The notes beneath the pieces were generated by a model. That model saw nothing but the letters and a program-made list of their open reading frames with translations. It had not been told where the DNA came from and searched no databases. From NCBI RefSeq assembly GCF_900142365.1, contig NZ_FRAP01000002.1:62001-126000 (forward strand): a stretch of 64,000 nucleotides of DNA. Reading direction: 5' to 3'. The position numbers were made by a program, and so were the translations under genes. The stretch comes from Pseudonocardia thermophila. Its GTDB lineage: Bacteria; Actinomycetota; Actinomycetes; Mycobacteriales; Pseudonocardiaceae. Of this stretch, positions 47,898 through 55,950 are shown piece after piece. The number at the start of each line of letters is the position of its first letter. Within the stretch, counting starts at the first letter, position 1.

Positions 47898-48142
47898 CGA
47901 CGCTCTACGTGCTGGACGTCCCGGAGAACGCGACCGTACCGGTGGTCGCCGCCCAGGACCCGCAGGTCTCGGTGGGCCGGGTCGGGCCGTACTTCGAGAT
48001 CCGCAGCGCCGGTCCCATCGTCGTCGACCGGCGCGCCACCGGCTGCCGGCACGCGGTCTGGTACTCCGCGGTGGCCGGCGTGGCCCGGGACTCGCGGATC
48101 GTGCAGCACGACAAGGACGCGCTGCGGGTGGAGCCGGCATGA
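47894..48142 (+). CDS. Hypothetical 82-residue protein between VOC and hydrolase genes
   Basis: I do not recognise this protein. It reads TTLYVLDVPENATVPVVAAQ, then VGRVGPYFEIRSAGPIVVDR and RRATGCRHAVWYSAVAGV. It is mostly beta-like, with no membrane segment or zinc motif. Its ATG overlaps the VOC stop (ATGA) and its stop overlaps the hydrolase start (ATGA). This is good evidence that it is translated, and perhaps that the product acts with both neighbours. Confidence 0.7.
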   Translation: MTTLYVLDVPENATVPVVAAQDPQVSVGRVGPYFEIRSAGPIVVDRRATGCRHAVWYSAVAGVARDSRIVQHDKDALRVEPA

Positions 48143-49377
48143 CGACGGGGCTGGGCGCCGGGCGCTACATCGTGGCGGGGGAGCGGCCCGCCGAGGCCGT
48201 CACGACGGTGCACGAGCTGACCACCGCCGACGGCGCGACCGTGCGCGGCGTGCTGTCGGTGCCGCCCGGCGCGCGCACGGTCGTGTGCCTCGCGCACCCG
48301 CGGCAGGACCTCACCCACCACCCGATGGTGGCGCCGCTGCTGCTCGCCGGGGCCGCGGTGTGGACCCAGCACACCCGATCGGTCAACAACGACCTCAACC
48401 TCGTCCACGAGCAGGCGCTGCTCGACGTCGCGGCCGGGATGGTGTTCCTGCGCGAGCGGTTCGACACCCTCGTCACCCTCGGCCACTCCGGAGGCGGCCC
48501 GCTCTACGCGTTCTACCTGGAACAGGCCGGGCTGCCTGCGCAACGCAGGATCGCCACCACCCCCGGCGGGCGGCCGACGCAGCTGCGCGAGGCGGACCTG
48601 CCCTCTGCCGACGCCGCGATCTTCCTCGCCCCCCACCTCGGGCAGGGCAAGCTGCTGCTCGCGTGCATAGACCCGGCCGTCGCCGACGAATCCGACCCGC
48701 TCTCGGTCGTGCCGGAGCTGAACCTGTACGACCCCGCCAACGGGTTCGCCGAGCCCCCGGTCAGCTCGTCGTACTCCGCCGAGTTCCTGCAGCGCTACCG
48801 GGCCGCGCAGCGCGCCCGGGTCGCCCGCATCGACGCGATCGCCCGTGCTCACCTGGCCCGGGCGGCCGAGGCGCGCGCCGCGTTCAAGCGGACCGGGTCC
48901 GCCGAGGACCGCCGCCGCGCGCTCGCCCCGAAGATCATCACGGTTCACCGGACCGACGCCGATCCGCGCACCGTCGACCTGTCCATCGACCCCAGCGAGC
49001 GCCCCTACGGGTCGCTGTTCGGCAAGCGCCCCGACCTCATCGACTACGGCCTGGTCGGCTTCGGCCGGCTCACCACTCCGGAGGCGTGGCTCTCGACGTG
49101 GTCGGGCCTGTCGTCGAACGCCGACTTCGTCCGCTGCGCACCCGGGGTCACCGTGCCGACGCTGTTCATCGAGCTGACCGGCGACCAGGCGGCGTTCCCG
49201 GCCGACACCCGCGCCATGATCGCCGCGCTGGGTTCCCGAGACCTCACCACCGCCACCGTGCGGGGGCTGCACTTCGGCGGCGCGATCGCCGAGGGGGAGC
49301 CGACCGGGAACGAGCTCGCCGCGGCCGAGATCGTGCGCTGGCTCGCCGACCGCGTCGAGCTCGCCCCGATCCGCTGA
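48139..49377 (+). CDS. Alpha/beta hydrolase
   Basis: A 412-residue hydrolase. The nucleophile elbow GHSGGGPLYAFYLEQ puts Ser near 116. A conserved CLAHPRQDLTHHPMVAPLLL segment forms the oxyanion region. A long cap domain of about 170 residues follows (VAGG-free, rich in Arg and Ala, residues 140-310). The distal part FIELTGDQAAFPADTRAM and GLHFGGAIAEGEPTGNE supplies acid and His. Absence of a signal peptide implies a cytoplasmic enzyme. It probably hydrolyses the ring-cleavage or ester product of the VOC enzyme (inference). It converges with the PPOX gene 4 bp away. Confidence 0.82.
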   Translation: MTTGLGAGRYIVAGERPAEAVTTVHELTTADGATVRGVLSVPPGARTVVCLAHPRQDLTHHPMVAPLLLAGAAVWTQHTRSVNNDLNLVHEQALLDVAAGMVFLRERFDTLVTLGHSGGGPLYAFYLEQAGLPAQRRIATTPGGRPTQLREADLPSADAAIFLAPHLGQGKLLLACIDPAVADESDPLSVVPELNLYDPANGFAEPPVSSSYSAEFLQRYRAAQRARVARIDAIARAHLARAAEARAAFKRTGSAEDRRRALAPKIITVHRTDADPRTVDLSIDPSERPYGSLFGKRPDLIDYGLVGFGRLTTPEAWLSTWSGLSSNADFVRCAPGVTVPTLFIELTGDQAAFPADTRAMIAALGSRDLTTATVRGLHFGGAIAEGEPTGNELAAAEIVRWLADRVELAPIR

Positions 49378-49381
49378 TCAC

Positions 49382-49825
49382 CTAGCGGATCCGCTCGCCG
49401 TAGATGTGGTCGATCGTCATCTCCATGAGCACGCGCCGGTCGGCCACCATCACCGACCGGTACTCCTCCCAGTCGGGGTGCTCACCCGCCGCCTTGCGGT
49501 AGTACTCGACGAGCGCCTCCACCTCCGGCCCGTGCGGATCCGTGCCCGGGCCGATGAGCGTCGCCGTGCCCTCGACGGTCGCCCACGCCCAGCCGTCGGG
49601 GCTGGTGACCTCCAGCGTGGCGCGCGGATCGCGGCGCAGGTTGCGCGTCTTGGCCCGGCCCTCCGTCATCGATACGCGGATGACGTTCGCCTCCGGGTCG
49701 TACGCCGGCGTGACGGGGGAGAGCTGCGGGCGGCCGTCCGCCTTGATCGTCGCGAGGACGCCGATCTTCGCCTCGGCGAGCAGGGCGCGCGGGTCGAACG
49801 TCGTCTCGGGCGTGGTCTGCGTCAT
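49382..49825 (-). CDS. PPOX-class F420-dependent oxidoreductase
   Basis: A 147-residue split-barrel protein. KIGVLATIKADGRPQLSPVT near residues 20-39, then RVSMTEGRAKTRNLRRDPRA near 50-69 and WATVEGTATLIGP are typical of F420-binding members of the pyridoxamine-oxidase-like superfamily. It likely uses F420H2 to reduce an unknown substrate. ATG 49825 is used; the upstream in-frame extension has no homology and covers the intergenic region. Divergent from the bkd operon. Confidence 0.85.
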   Translation of the reverse strand: MTQTTPETTFDPRALLAEAKIGVLATIKADGRPQLSPVTPAYDPEANVIRVSMTEGRAKTRNLRRDPRATLEVTSPDGWAWATVEGTATLIGPGTDPHGPEVEALVEYYRKAAGEHPDWEEYRSVMVADRRVLMEMTIDHIYGERIR

Positions 49826-50010
49826 GCCCCAGCCAACTCCAGCTGGGGCCCGGCTTATTTCGCGGGATGATCTCGGACGTCCGGCTGACGGTCGTTCATC
49901 GATCGGTTGTCCGATAATCAGCACTCAGATCGATCGATCGTTTGCCCAGAGCTGGTTCCGTGTTACGTTCGTTCGGCGCTCGCACACGCTGAGCGCACCG
50001 GTCTCGGGAC

Positions 50011-50035
50011 GGCGCCGTCGCGATCCGACGGCGCC
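50011..50035 (+). promoter_or_regulatory. Hairpin in the 5' leader of the branched-chain dehydrogenase operon
   Basis: GGCGCCGTCG and CGACGGCGCC form a perfect 10-bp stem with loop CGATC, ending 23 nt before the E1-alpha ATG. A GTGGAGGAA ribosome site lies between the two. The stem could affect translation or be an attenuator. The rest of 49826-50058 holds a GATC tandem run (49931-49941) and possible promoters for both directions. Confidence 0.45.
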
Positions 50036-50058
50036 GCCCGTGTCTGTGGAGGAACCGC

Positions 50059-51114
50059 ATGGAACCCGTGCAGCTGCTCAGTCCCGACGGAACGTTCACC
50101 CCCGACCCGGCGTGGCCCCTGGAGGTCACGCCGCAGCTGTGCCGGGACTTCTACCGGCGCATGGTCCTCGCCCGCCGCTTCGACGACGAGGCGCTCGCGC
50201 TGCAGCGCCAGGGCGAGCTCGGGTTGTGGTTGCAGTCGCGCGGGCAGGAGGCCGCCCAGGTCGGCTCGATCCTCGCCCTGCGCGACACCGATTACGTCTT
50301 CCCCAGCTACCGCGAGCAGGCGGCGGCGCTGTGCCGCGGCCTCACCCCGGCCGAGCTGCTCGTGCAGTGGCGGGGCAACGCGCTCTCGGGCTGGGACCCG
50401 GCCCGCTACCGCTTCCACATCTACACGCTCGTGCTGGCCGCCCAGCTCCCGCACGCCACCGGCTACGCGATGGGCGTGCAGCGCGACGGCACCGACGAGA
50501 TCGTCGCCGTCTACTTCGGCGACGGCGCGAGCAGCGAGGGCGAGGCCAACGAGGCGTTCAACTGGGCCGCAGCCGCCGGCGTGCCCCTGCTGTTCTTCTG
50601 CCAGAACAACCACTGGGCGATCTCGACGCCCACCCACATCCAGATGCGCGCCCCGCTGCACCAGCGGGCGCGCGGCTTCGGACTGGACGCCCACGTCGTC
50701 GACGGCAACGACGTCCTGGCCGTGCACGCGGTCACCCGGGCGGTCGCCGAGCAGATCCGCGCGGGCGGCGGCCCGGCGCTGATCGAGGCCGTCACCTACC
50801 GGATGGCCGGGCACAGCACGTCCGACGACCCCACCCGCTACCGCACCGCGAGCGAGCTCGACAGCTGGCAGGCCCGCGACCCCATCGCCCGGCTGGAGTC
50901 GCTGATGGTCGCGCAGGGCTGGATCGACGAGGAGCTCCGCGCGCAGATCGCCCGCGAGAGCGATGCGCTGGCCGAGGAGACCCGGCGGGTCTGCCGCGAG
51001 TTCGGGCCGGTCGACATGACCGGCATGTTCTCGGCCGTGCTCGCCCAGCAGAGCCCGCTGCTGGCCGAGGAACGCCGCCGCCACGAGGCCCTCGTCGTCT
51101 CCTACGCCGACTGA
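50059..51114 (+). CDS. bkdA: Branched-chain 2-oxoacid / pyruvate dehydrogenase E1 component, alpha subunit
   Basis: A 351-residue thiamine-diphosphate enzyme subunit. The ThDP motif begins YFGDGASSEGEANEAFNWA near 154 and ends about 25 residues later with FCQNN. PSYREQAAALCRGL near 83 and TYRMAGHSTSDDPTRYR near 252 match E1-alpha of the branched-chain type rather than homodimeric AceE. With E1-beta it decarboxylates the 2-oxoacid and passes the acyl group to the lipoyl E2. ATG 50059 after GTGGAGGAA. Probably controlled by the Lrp/AsnC protein at 53891. No E3 gene is in the window. Confidence 0.92.
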   Translation: MEPVQLLSPDGTFTPDPAWPLEVTPQLCRDFYRRMVLARRFDDEALALQRQGELGLWLQSRGQEAAQVGSILALRDTDYVFPSYREQAAALCRGLTPAELLVQWRGNALSGWDPARYRFHIYTLVLAAQLPHATGYAMGVQRDGTDEIVAVYFGDGASSEGEANEAFNWAAAAGVPLLFFCQNNHWAISTPTHIQMRAPLHQRARGFGLDAHVVDGNDVLAVHAVTRAVAEQIRAGGGPALIEAVTYRMAGHSTSDDPTRYRTASELDSWQARDPIARLESLMVAQGWIDEELRAQIARESDALAEETRRVCREFGPVDMTGMFSAVLAQQSPLLAEERRRHEALVVSYAD

Positions 51115-51127
51115 CGGGGAACCCGAC

Positions 51128-52111
51128 ATGCCCGAGCTCACCCTCTCGAAGGCGATCAACACCGGCCTGCGCCGCGCGCTGGAGGACGACCCGAAGGTCA
51201 TCGTCATGGGACAGGACGTCGGCGGTCTCGGCGGTGTGTTCCGCGTGACCGACGGCCTGCAGAAGGACTTCGGCAGTGATCGCGTCATCGACACCCCGCT
51301 GGCCGAGGCGAGCATCGTCGGTACCGCGATCGGGCTGGCCCTGCGCGGCTACCGGCCGATCTGCGAGATCCAGTTCGACGGGTTCGTCTACCCCGCGTTC
51401 AGCCAGATCGTCTCCCAGCTGGCGAAGCTGCGCGCCCGCACCAACGGCCTGCTGTCCGTACCCGTGGTGATCCGCATCCCGGTCGGGGGCGGCATCGGTG
51501 CGGTCGAGCACCACAGCGAGTCGAACGAGGCCTACTTCGCCCACACCGCCGGGCTGCGCGTGGTCTGCTGCTCCGATCCGCACGATGCGCACTGGATGCT
51601 GCGCATGGCCGCGCGCGGCGCCGATCCGGTGATCTTCTACGAACCGAAGCGGCGCTACTGGTCGAAGGCAGACGTCGCCGAGTCCGCCGACGACGCGCGG
51701 GTGCTGCCGCTGGACCGCGCCCGGGTCGTCCGGCCCGGCCGCGATCTCACCCTGCTCACCTACGGCGGCATGGTGGCGACCTGCCTGGAGGCGGCGGAGA
51801 TCGCCGCCGAGGAGGGCCGCGACCTGGAGGTCGTCGACCTGCGCTCGCTCTCCCCGCTCGATCTGGACACGATCACCGCGTCCGTCGACCGCACCGGCCG
51901 CTGCGTCGTCGTGCACGAGGCGCCGACGTTCGCCGGGCTGGGCGCCGAGGTGGGCAGCGCCGTCACCGAGCGCTGCTTCTACCGGCTGGAGGCGCCGGTG
52001 CTGCGGGTCGGCGGGTACAACACGCCGTACCCGCCGGCGAAGGTCGAGGACCAGTACCTGCCGGACGCCGACCGCGTGCTCGACGCCGTCGACCGGGCCT
52101 TCGCGTGGTGA
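51128..52111 (+). CDS. bkdB: Branched-chain 2-oxoacid / pyruvate dehydrogenase E1 component, beta subunit
   Basis: A 327-residue transketolase-type subunit. The N-terminal pyrimidine-binding domain has GQDVGGLGGVFRVTDGLQ near 28 and IDTPLAEASIVGTAIGLAL near 54. VIRIPVGGGIGAVEHHSESN is near 115. The C-terminal transketolase_C domain includes LTYGGMVATCLEAAEIAAEE and PYPPAKVEDQYLPDADRVLD. It forms the alpha2beta2 E1 with the upstream gene (13-bp gap) and overlaps the E2 start. The substrate class, branched-chain versus pyruvate, is inferred from the linked Lrp regulator and from mmsA downstream. Confidence 0.92.
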   Translation: MPELTLSKAINTGLRRALEDDPKVIVMGQDVGGLGGVFRVTDGLQKDFGSDRVIDTPLAEASIVGTAIGLALRGYRPICEIQFDGFVYPAFSQIVSQLAKLRARTNGLLSVPVVIRIPVGGGIGAVEHHSESNEAYFAHTAGLRVVCCSDPHDAHWMLRMAARGADPVIFYEPKRRYWSKADVAESADDARVLPLDRARVVRPGRDLTLLTYGGMVATCLEAAEIAAEEGRDLEVVDLRSLSPLDLDTITASVDRTGRCVVVHEAPTFAGLGAEVGSAVTERCFYRLEAPVLRVGGYNTPYPPAKVEDQYLPDADRVLDAVDRAFAW

Positions 52112-53373
52112 CCGCCGTGACGCAGACCGTGCTCGAGTCCGTGCAGCAGTTCCGCCTCCCCGACGTGGGGGAGGGCCTCGAAGAGGCCACGATCGTCAGC
52201 TGGCGGGTGGGCGTCGGCGACCGGGTGACGCACAACCAGGTCCTCGTCGAGATCGAGACGGCCAAGTCGCTCGTCGAGCTGCCCTCTCCGTTCGACGGTG
52301 TGGTGACCGAGCTGCTCGCCGCCGAGGGCGAGACGGTCAAGGTCGGCACTCCGATCATCAGCGTCGGACCGGAAGCAGCTCCGCCGGCGTCGCAGCCGGA
52401 ACCGACGCCGTCGGTGCTCGTCGGGTACGGTCCGGCGGGAGACGGCGGCAGGCGCCGCCGCAGACGCCGGCCCACGGCCTCGCCCGCGCACCCGGGGCTC
52501 GACGGGCGCGTCCGGGCGAAGCCACCGGTGCGCAAGCTGGCCCGCGATCTCGGCGTCGATCTCGCCACCGTCCCGGCGACCGGTCCGCACGGCACGATCA
52601 CCCGCGAGGACGTCGAGCGGGCGGCGGCACCGGCACCGGTGGAGGCACCGGCACTGGTGGGAGCACCGGAGCCGGACGTCACCCGCATCCCCGCCTCCGG
52701 CGTGCGGAAGGCGACCGCGGCGGCGATGGTGAAGAGCGCCTTCACCGCCCCGCACGTCACGGAGTTCCTCACCGTCGACGTGACCCGCTCGGTGAAGCTG
52801 GTCGAGGAGCTGCGCGCCGCACCCGCCTACGCAGGTTCGAAGGTCACGATGCTGCTGCTCGCCGCGCGGGCGCTGATCGCCGCGGCCAAGGAGTTCCCGG
52901 ACGTCAACGCCTCCTGGGACGACACGGCCGGCGAGATCGTCCGCCACGAGCGGGTCAACCTGGGCATCGCGGCGGCCACCCCGCGCGGGCTGGTCGTGCC
53001 GAGCGTCAAGGACGCCGGCTCGCTCACGCTGCCGCAGCTCGCGGCGGCGATCACCGAGCTGGTGCAGACCGCGCGGGAGGGCCGGGCCGCCCCACGCGAT
53101 CTCACCGGCGGCACGATCACGCTCACCAACATCGGGGTCTTCGGGGTCGACGCGGGCACCCCGATCCTCAACCCGGGCGAGGCAGCGATCCTCTGCCTCG
53201 GCCAGGTGCGGCGCACCCCGTGGGAGCACAAGGGCAGGATCGCGCTGCGCTGGACCACGCAGCTCGCGCTGTCGTTCGACCACCGGCTGGTCGACGGCGA
53301 GCTGGGCAGCCGGGTGCTCGCCCGGGTCGGCGCGATCCTCGAGCGCCCGAAGTGGGAGCTGATGCAGCTCTAA
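52105..53373 (+). CDS. bkdC: Branched-chain 2-oxoacid dehydrogenase E2 (dihydrolipoamide acyltransferase)
   Basis: A 422-residue E2 with a single lipoyl domain (residues 12-92), modified Lys54 in EIETAKSLVEL. A peripheral-subunit-binding domain lies near 135-175 (KPPVRKLARDLGVDLATVPA, then GPHGTITREDVERA). The catalytic domain (195-422) has SFDHRLVDGELG with the active His near 393. A basic patch, GRRRRRRRPT, precedes the binding domain. GTG 52105, 52108 or 52117 could each start translation; all overlap or nearly touch the E1-beta stop. The stop TAA overlaps the TAG of the convergent LOG-like gene in CTAA. Confidence 0.92.
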   Translation: MVTAVTQTVLESVQQFRLPDVGEGLEEATIVSWRVGVGDRVTHNQVLVEIETAKSLVELPSPFDGVVTELLAAEGETVKVGTPIISVGPEAAPPASQPEPTPSVLVGYGPAGDGGRRRRRRRPTASPAHPGLDGRVRAKPPVRKLARDLGVDLATVPATGPHGTITREDVERAAAPAPVEAPALVGAPEPDVTRIPASGVRKATAAAMVKSAFTAPHVTEFLTVDVTRSVKLVEELRAAPAYAGSKVTMLLLAARALIAAAKEFPDVNASWDDTAGEIVRHERVNLGIAAATPRGLVVPSVKDAGSLTLPQLAAAITELVQTAREGRAAPRDLTGGTITLTNIGVFGVDAGTPILNPGEAAILCLGQVRRTPWEHKGRIALRWTTQLALSFDHRLVDGELGSRVLARVGAILERPKWELMQL

Positions 53374-53891
53374 CGAGGCTCGGCGTCCGGTGGCCGGGTC
53401 CGGGCGCCGATCGCCGCGTACGCGGCGGTGACGGCCTCCGCCGCGGTGTCCACGGGCACCGGGGCGGAGGCCGTTCGGCCGCGCGGGACGATCTGCCAGC
53501 TGCGCAGCGCCACGCACGGGGTTCCGGTGCGCACGGCCAGCGCGATCTCGCTGAGCGTGCCCCAGCTGCCGCCGATGCTGATCACGGCGTGGCTCGCGCG
53601 GACGATCAGCCCGTTGCGCAGTTCACCGATGCCGGTGGGCAGCGCGACCGTCAGGTAGGGATTGGCGGCGCTGTCGTCGGGGTCGGGCAGCAGGCCGACG
53701 GTGGTGCCGCCGTGGGCGACGGCGGCCCGGCACGCCGCCTCCATCACGCCGCCGAGCCCGCCGCACAGCACGGTCGCTCCGCGCTCGGCGAGCAGCCGGC
53801 CCACCTCCTCGGCGAGCTGCAGCTCCTCGGCGGTGGCGCCGTCGGAGTCCGGCCCGACGACGCCGATCCGCACGGCCCCCGGCACGCGCAT
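53370..53891 (-). CDS. LOG / TIGR00725-like nucleotide-binding Rossmann protein
   Basis: A 173-residue protein. VRIGVVGPDSDGATAEELQL at the start, CGGLGGVMEAACRAAV near 43 and ISIGGSWGTLSEIALAVRTG near 105 are the hallmarks of the TIGR00725/lysine-decarboxylase-like (LOG) fold. The GGSWGTLSE loop replaces PGGxGTxxE, so cytokinin phosphoribohydrolase activity is doubtful. Its ATG shares a base with the Lrp/AsnC stop (TGATG), so the two are co-translated. Confidence 0.82.
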   Translation of the reverse strand: MRVPGAVRIGVVGPDSDGATAEELQLAEEVGRLLAERGATVLCGGLGGVMEAACRAAVAHGGTTVGLLPDPDDSAANPYLTVALPTGIGELRNGLIVRASHAVISIGGSWGTLSEIALAVRTGTPCVALRSWQIVPRGRTASAPVPVDTAAEAVTAAYAAIGARTRPPDAEPR

Positions 53892-54388
53892 CAGTCCCCG
53901 TCCGGCTCGTCGTCCTCGTCGAACGCCGCCCGCAGCGGGGTCGGTGCCGTCCACGTCTGCAGGACGATCATCGACTCGCTGTGCTGGAAGTCCGCGACCG
54001 CCCAGACCTCGCCGAGCAGGATCTCCCGCAGGTGCAGCTGGTCGCGCACCTGGAACGTCAGCAGCAGGTCCCACCGGCCGGTGACCAGCTGGATCGAGCG
54101 CACCTCCTTGATCGACCGCAGCTGCTCGACGGTCTCGCGCACCGGTTTGCCCTGCCGCAGCTGGATGGCGACGACCACCTCGAGGGCGTAGCCGAGCGCC
54201 GCGAGATCGACCTCGGCGGTGAACCCGCGGATGACGCCGCGCTTCTGGAGCCGGTCCAGGCGCTCGCCGACCGCGCTCGGGGACATGCCGATCGCCCTGG
54301 CGAGCGCGCGGTTGGACAGCCGGGGGTTCTCGATGAGCAGCTCGAGGAGCCTGCGGTCCATCGCGTCGACGACGGTCTTGCGCTCCAC
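53891..54388 (-). CDS. Lrp/AsnC family transcriptional regulator
   Basis: A 165-residue feast/famine regulator. The N-terminal HTH (about 8-58) reads MDRRLLELLIENPRLSNRAL, then IGMSPSAVGERLDRLQKRGV. The C-terminal RAM domain (65-150) has VVVAIQLRQGKPVRETVEQL and TGRWDLLLTFQVRDQLHLRE. These proteins sense amino acids, and BkdR-type members activate branched-chain dehydrogenase operons in other bacteria. Its location next to, though convergent with, bkdABC makes it the likely regulator. ATG 54388. Confidence 0.9.
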   Translation of the reverse strand: MERKTVVDAMDRRLLELLIENPRLSNRALARAIGMSPSAVGERLDRLQKRGVIRGFTAEVDLAALGYALEVVVAIQLRQGKPVRETVEQLRSIKEVRSIQLVTGRWDLLLTFQVRDQLHLREILLGEVWAVADFQHSESMIVLQTWTAPTPLRAAFDEDDEPDGD

Positions 54389-54434
54389 GGTTCCTCGCCT
54401 CCGTCGGCCCTGGTTCGGCGATCGACAGTAGCGG

Positions 54435-55859
54435 TCAGCCGATCCCGGCCGTGTCCGCGGCCAGCAGTGCGACCTGCAGCGACAGCTTGACCGCTGGATC
54501 GGTGAGATCGCGGCCGAGCAGCTGCCCCAGCCGGCGCACCCGCGCGTACGCGGAGGGACGGCTGGTGCCGATCCGGGTGGCGAACGCGGTGATCACCCCG
54601 TCCGCCTCGGCGAACGCGCGCAGGCTGCGCAGCGCGTCGGTCCGCCGCCTGTCGTCGAGCCGCAGGATCGGGCCGAGCTGGTCCTCGACGAAGGCGAGCA
54701 GCCGCGGATCGTCGCGCAGCTCGTGGACCAGCCCGCGGATCCCCAGGTCGGCGGATCGCCACACCCGTGCAGGCCCCGGTGGGACCGCGCCGAGCACCCG
54801 CATGGCCTCGGTGACCGCGGCGGGCAGGTCCTCGAACGCCGCCGCCTCCGCCGTGGCGACCGGGTACGCGACCGACACCGGCTCGGCCCGGCCGATCGCC
54901 ACCACCGTCCCGTCCGGGAGGTCGCCGGTGAACGGCACCGGTAGGGCGGACCCGGCGGGGCAGGCCAGCACCGTGAACGGCCCAGCGGGATCGAGCCCGA
55001 GGGCGGCCGCGCGAGCGCGCAGCTCGGGCAGGCCGCCGCGGGGCAGCGCGAGGAGATCGGCGAACCAGTGGCTGCGGGCGGTGCGGGCGGGGTCCGGCTC
55101 GGGGGAGAGCCTCGCGATCACCGTGAGCGTGTCGGCGGCGTTGACGAGCACCATCGGCACCCGGTCGTCGTCGACGCGGGTGGGGACGACGAGGCGCCCC
55201 CAGCGCGCGGTGGGCCGGCCGACGGGCACGATGTGCCAGCCCTCCGCTGCCGCGGCGCCGCGGGAGCGCGTGGTCCAGTCGCGCAGCACCTGCGCCGGGT
55301 CCCCGCCCGCGACGGCGAGCACCCGGTGCGCCAGGTCCTCCAGCACCACCGGGTACCCGAGCAGTCCCGCCGCGGTCTCCACCACCCGGCCGGGGCGGGC
55401 CGCGTCGACGGCGAGGCCGCGGAACGCGTCGGCGACCCGTTGGGAGAACCGCAGCTGGGCGTGCTGCTCGGTGAGCACCCGGCCCAGCACGGCCTCGGTG
55501 ACCTCGATGAACCGGACCGTGCGGCGCAGCTCGATCAGCGGGAACGACATCGCGCGAGCGGCCTGCACCAGCTCGTCCGGCAGCGCCTTCAGCCGCTGGC
55601 CCAGCTCGATCATCAGCGCGACCCCGCCGGCCACGCGCAGGGCTCGCAGGTAGTCGGCCGGGTCCGTCGTCGGGTCGCTCACCGGGATCCCGATCGAGAG
55701 CACCAGCTCGCCGCCCGACAGCGTGCCGGCCGGATCGGGCAGCTCGCTCACGTGCACCCAGCGCACCCGGGTGTCCAGCGCCGACCGGCCGGCTCGCACC
55801 ACCGGCCGGCCGGCGGCCACCACCGGCAGCTCGAGGATCTCGGCGACGGTCGGGTGCAC
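54435..55859 (-). CDS. PucR family transcriptional regulator
   Basis: A 474-residue regulator. The N-terminal PucR domain (HPTVAEILELPVVAAGRPVV; WVHVSELPDPAGTLSGGELV near 38-57) spans about 120 residues. A GGDEF-like middle follows. The C-terminal HTH_30 contains LRSLRAFAEADGVITAFATR and TSRPSAYARVRRLGQLLGRD. PucR proteins activate purine, amino-acid or GABA-type catabolism. The start is taken as GTG 55859, since the in-frame extension upstream lies over the divergent dehydrogenase gene. It faces mmsA and the aminotransferase across a 91-bp gap and probably activates them. Confidence 0.85.
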   Translation of the reverse strand: MHPTVAEILELPVVAAGRPVVRAGRSALDTRVRWVHVSELPDPAGTLSGGELVLSIGIPVSDPTTDPADYLRALRVAGGVALMIELGQRLKALPDELVQAARAMSFPLIELRRTVRFIEVTEAVLGRVLTEQHAQLRFSQRVADAFRGLAVDAARPGRVVETAAGLLGYPVVLEDLAHRVLAVAGGDPAQVLRDWTTRSRGAAAAEGWHIVPVGRPTARWGRLVVPTRVDDDRVPMVLVNAADTLTVIARLSPEPDPARTARSHWFADLLALPRGGLPELRARAAALGLDPAGPFTVLACPAGSALPVPFTGDLPDGTVVAIGRAEPVSVAYPVATAEAAAFEDLPAAVTEAMRVLGAVPPGPARVWRSADLGIRGLVHELRDDPRLLAFVEDQLGPILRLDDRRRTDALRSLRAFAEADGVITAFATRIGTSRPSAYARVRRLGQLLGRDLTDPAVKLSLQVALLAADTAGIG

Positions 55860-55950
55860 GCGCCAGATCTTTACAGACCGTCGACCCCTGCGGCAGATCG
55901 ATACGGATCGACAGGTTCCTCGCGGTGGTGTGGTGCCGAGACTGAGAGCC

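Noticed and set aside
49931..49941. GATC tandem run upstream of the bkd operon
   Set aside because: Only a few 4-bp units. Too short to be called a repeat locus, and no regulatory protein is known to me for it.
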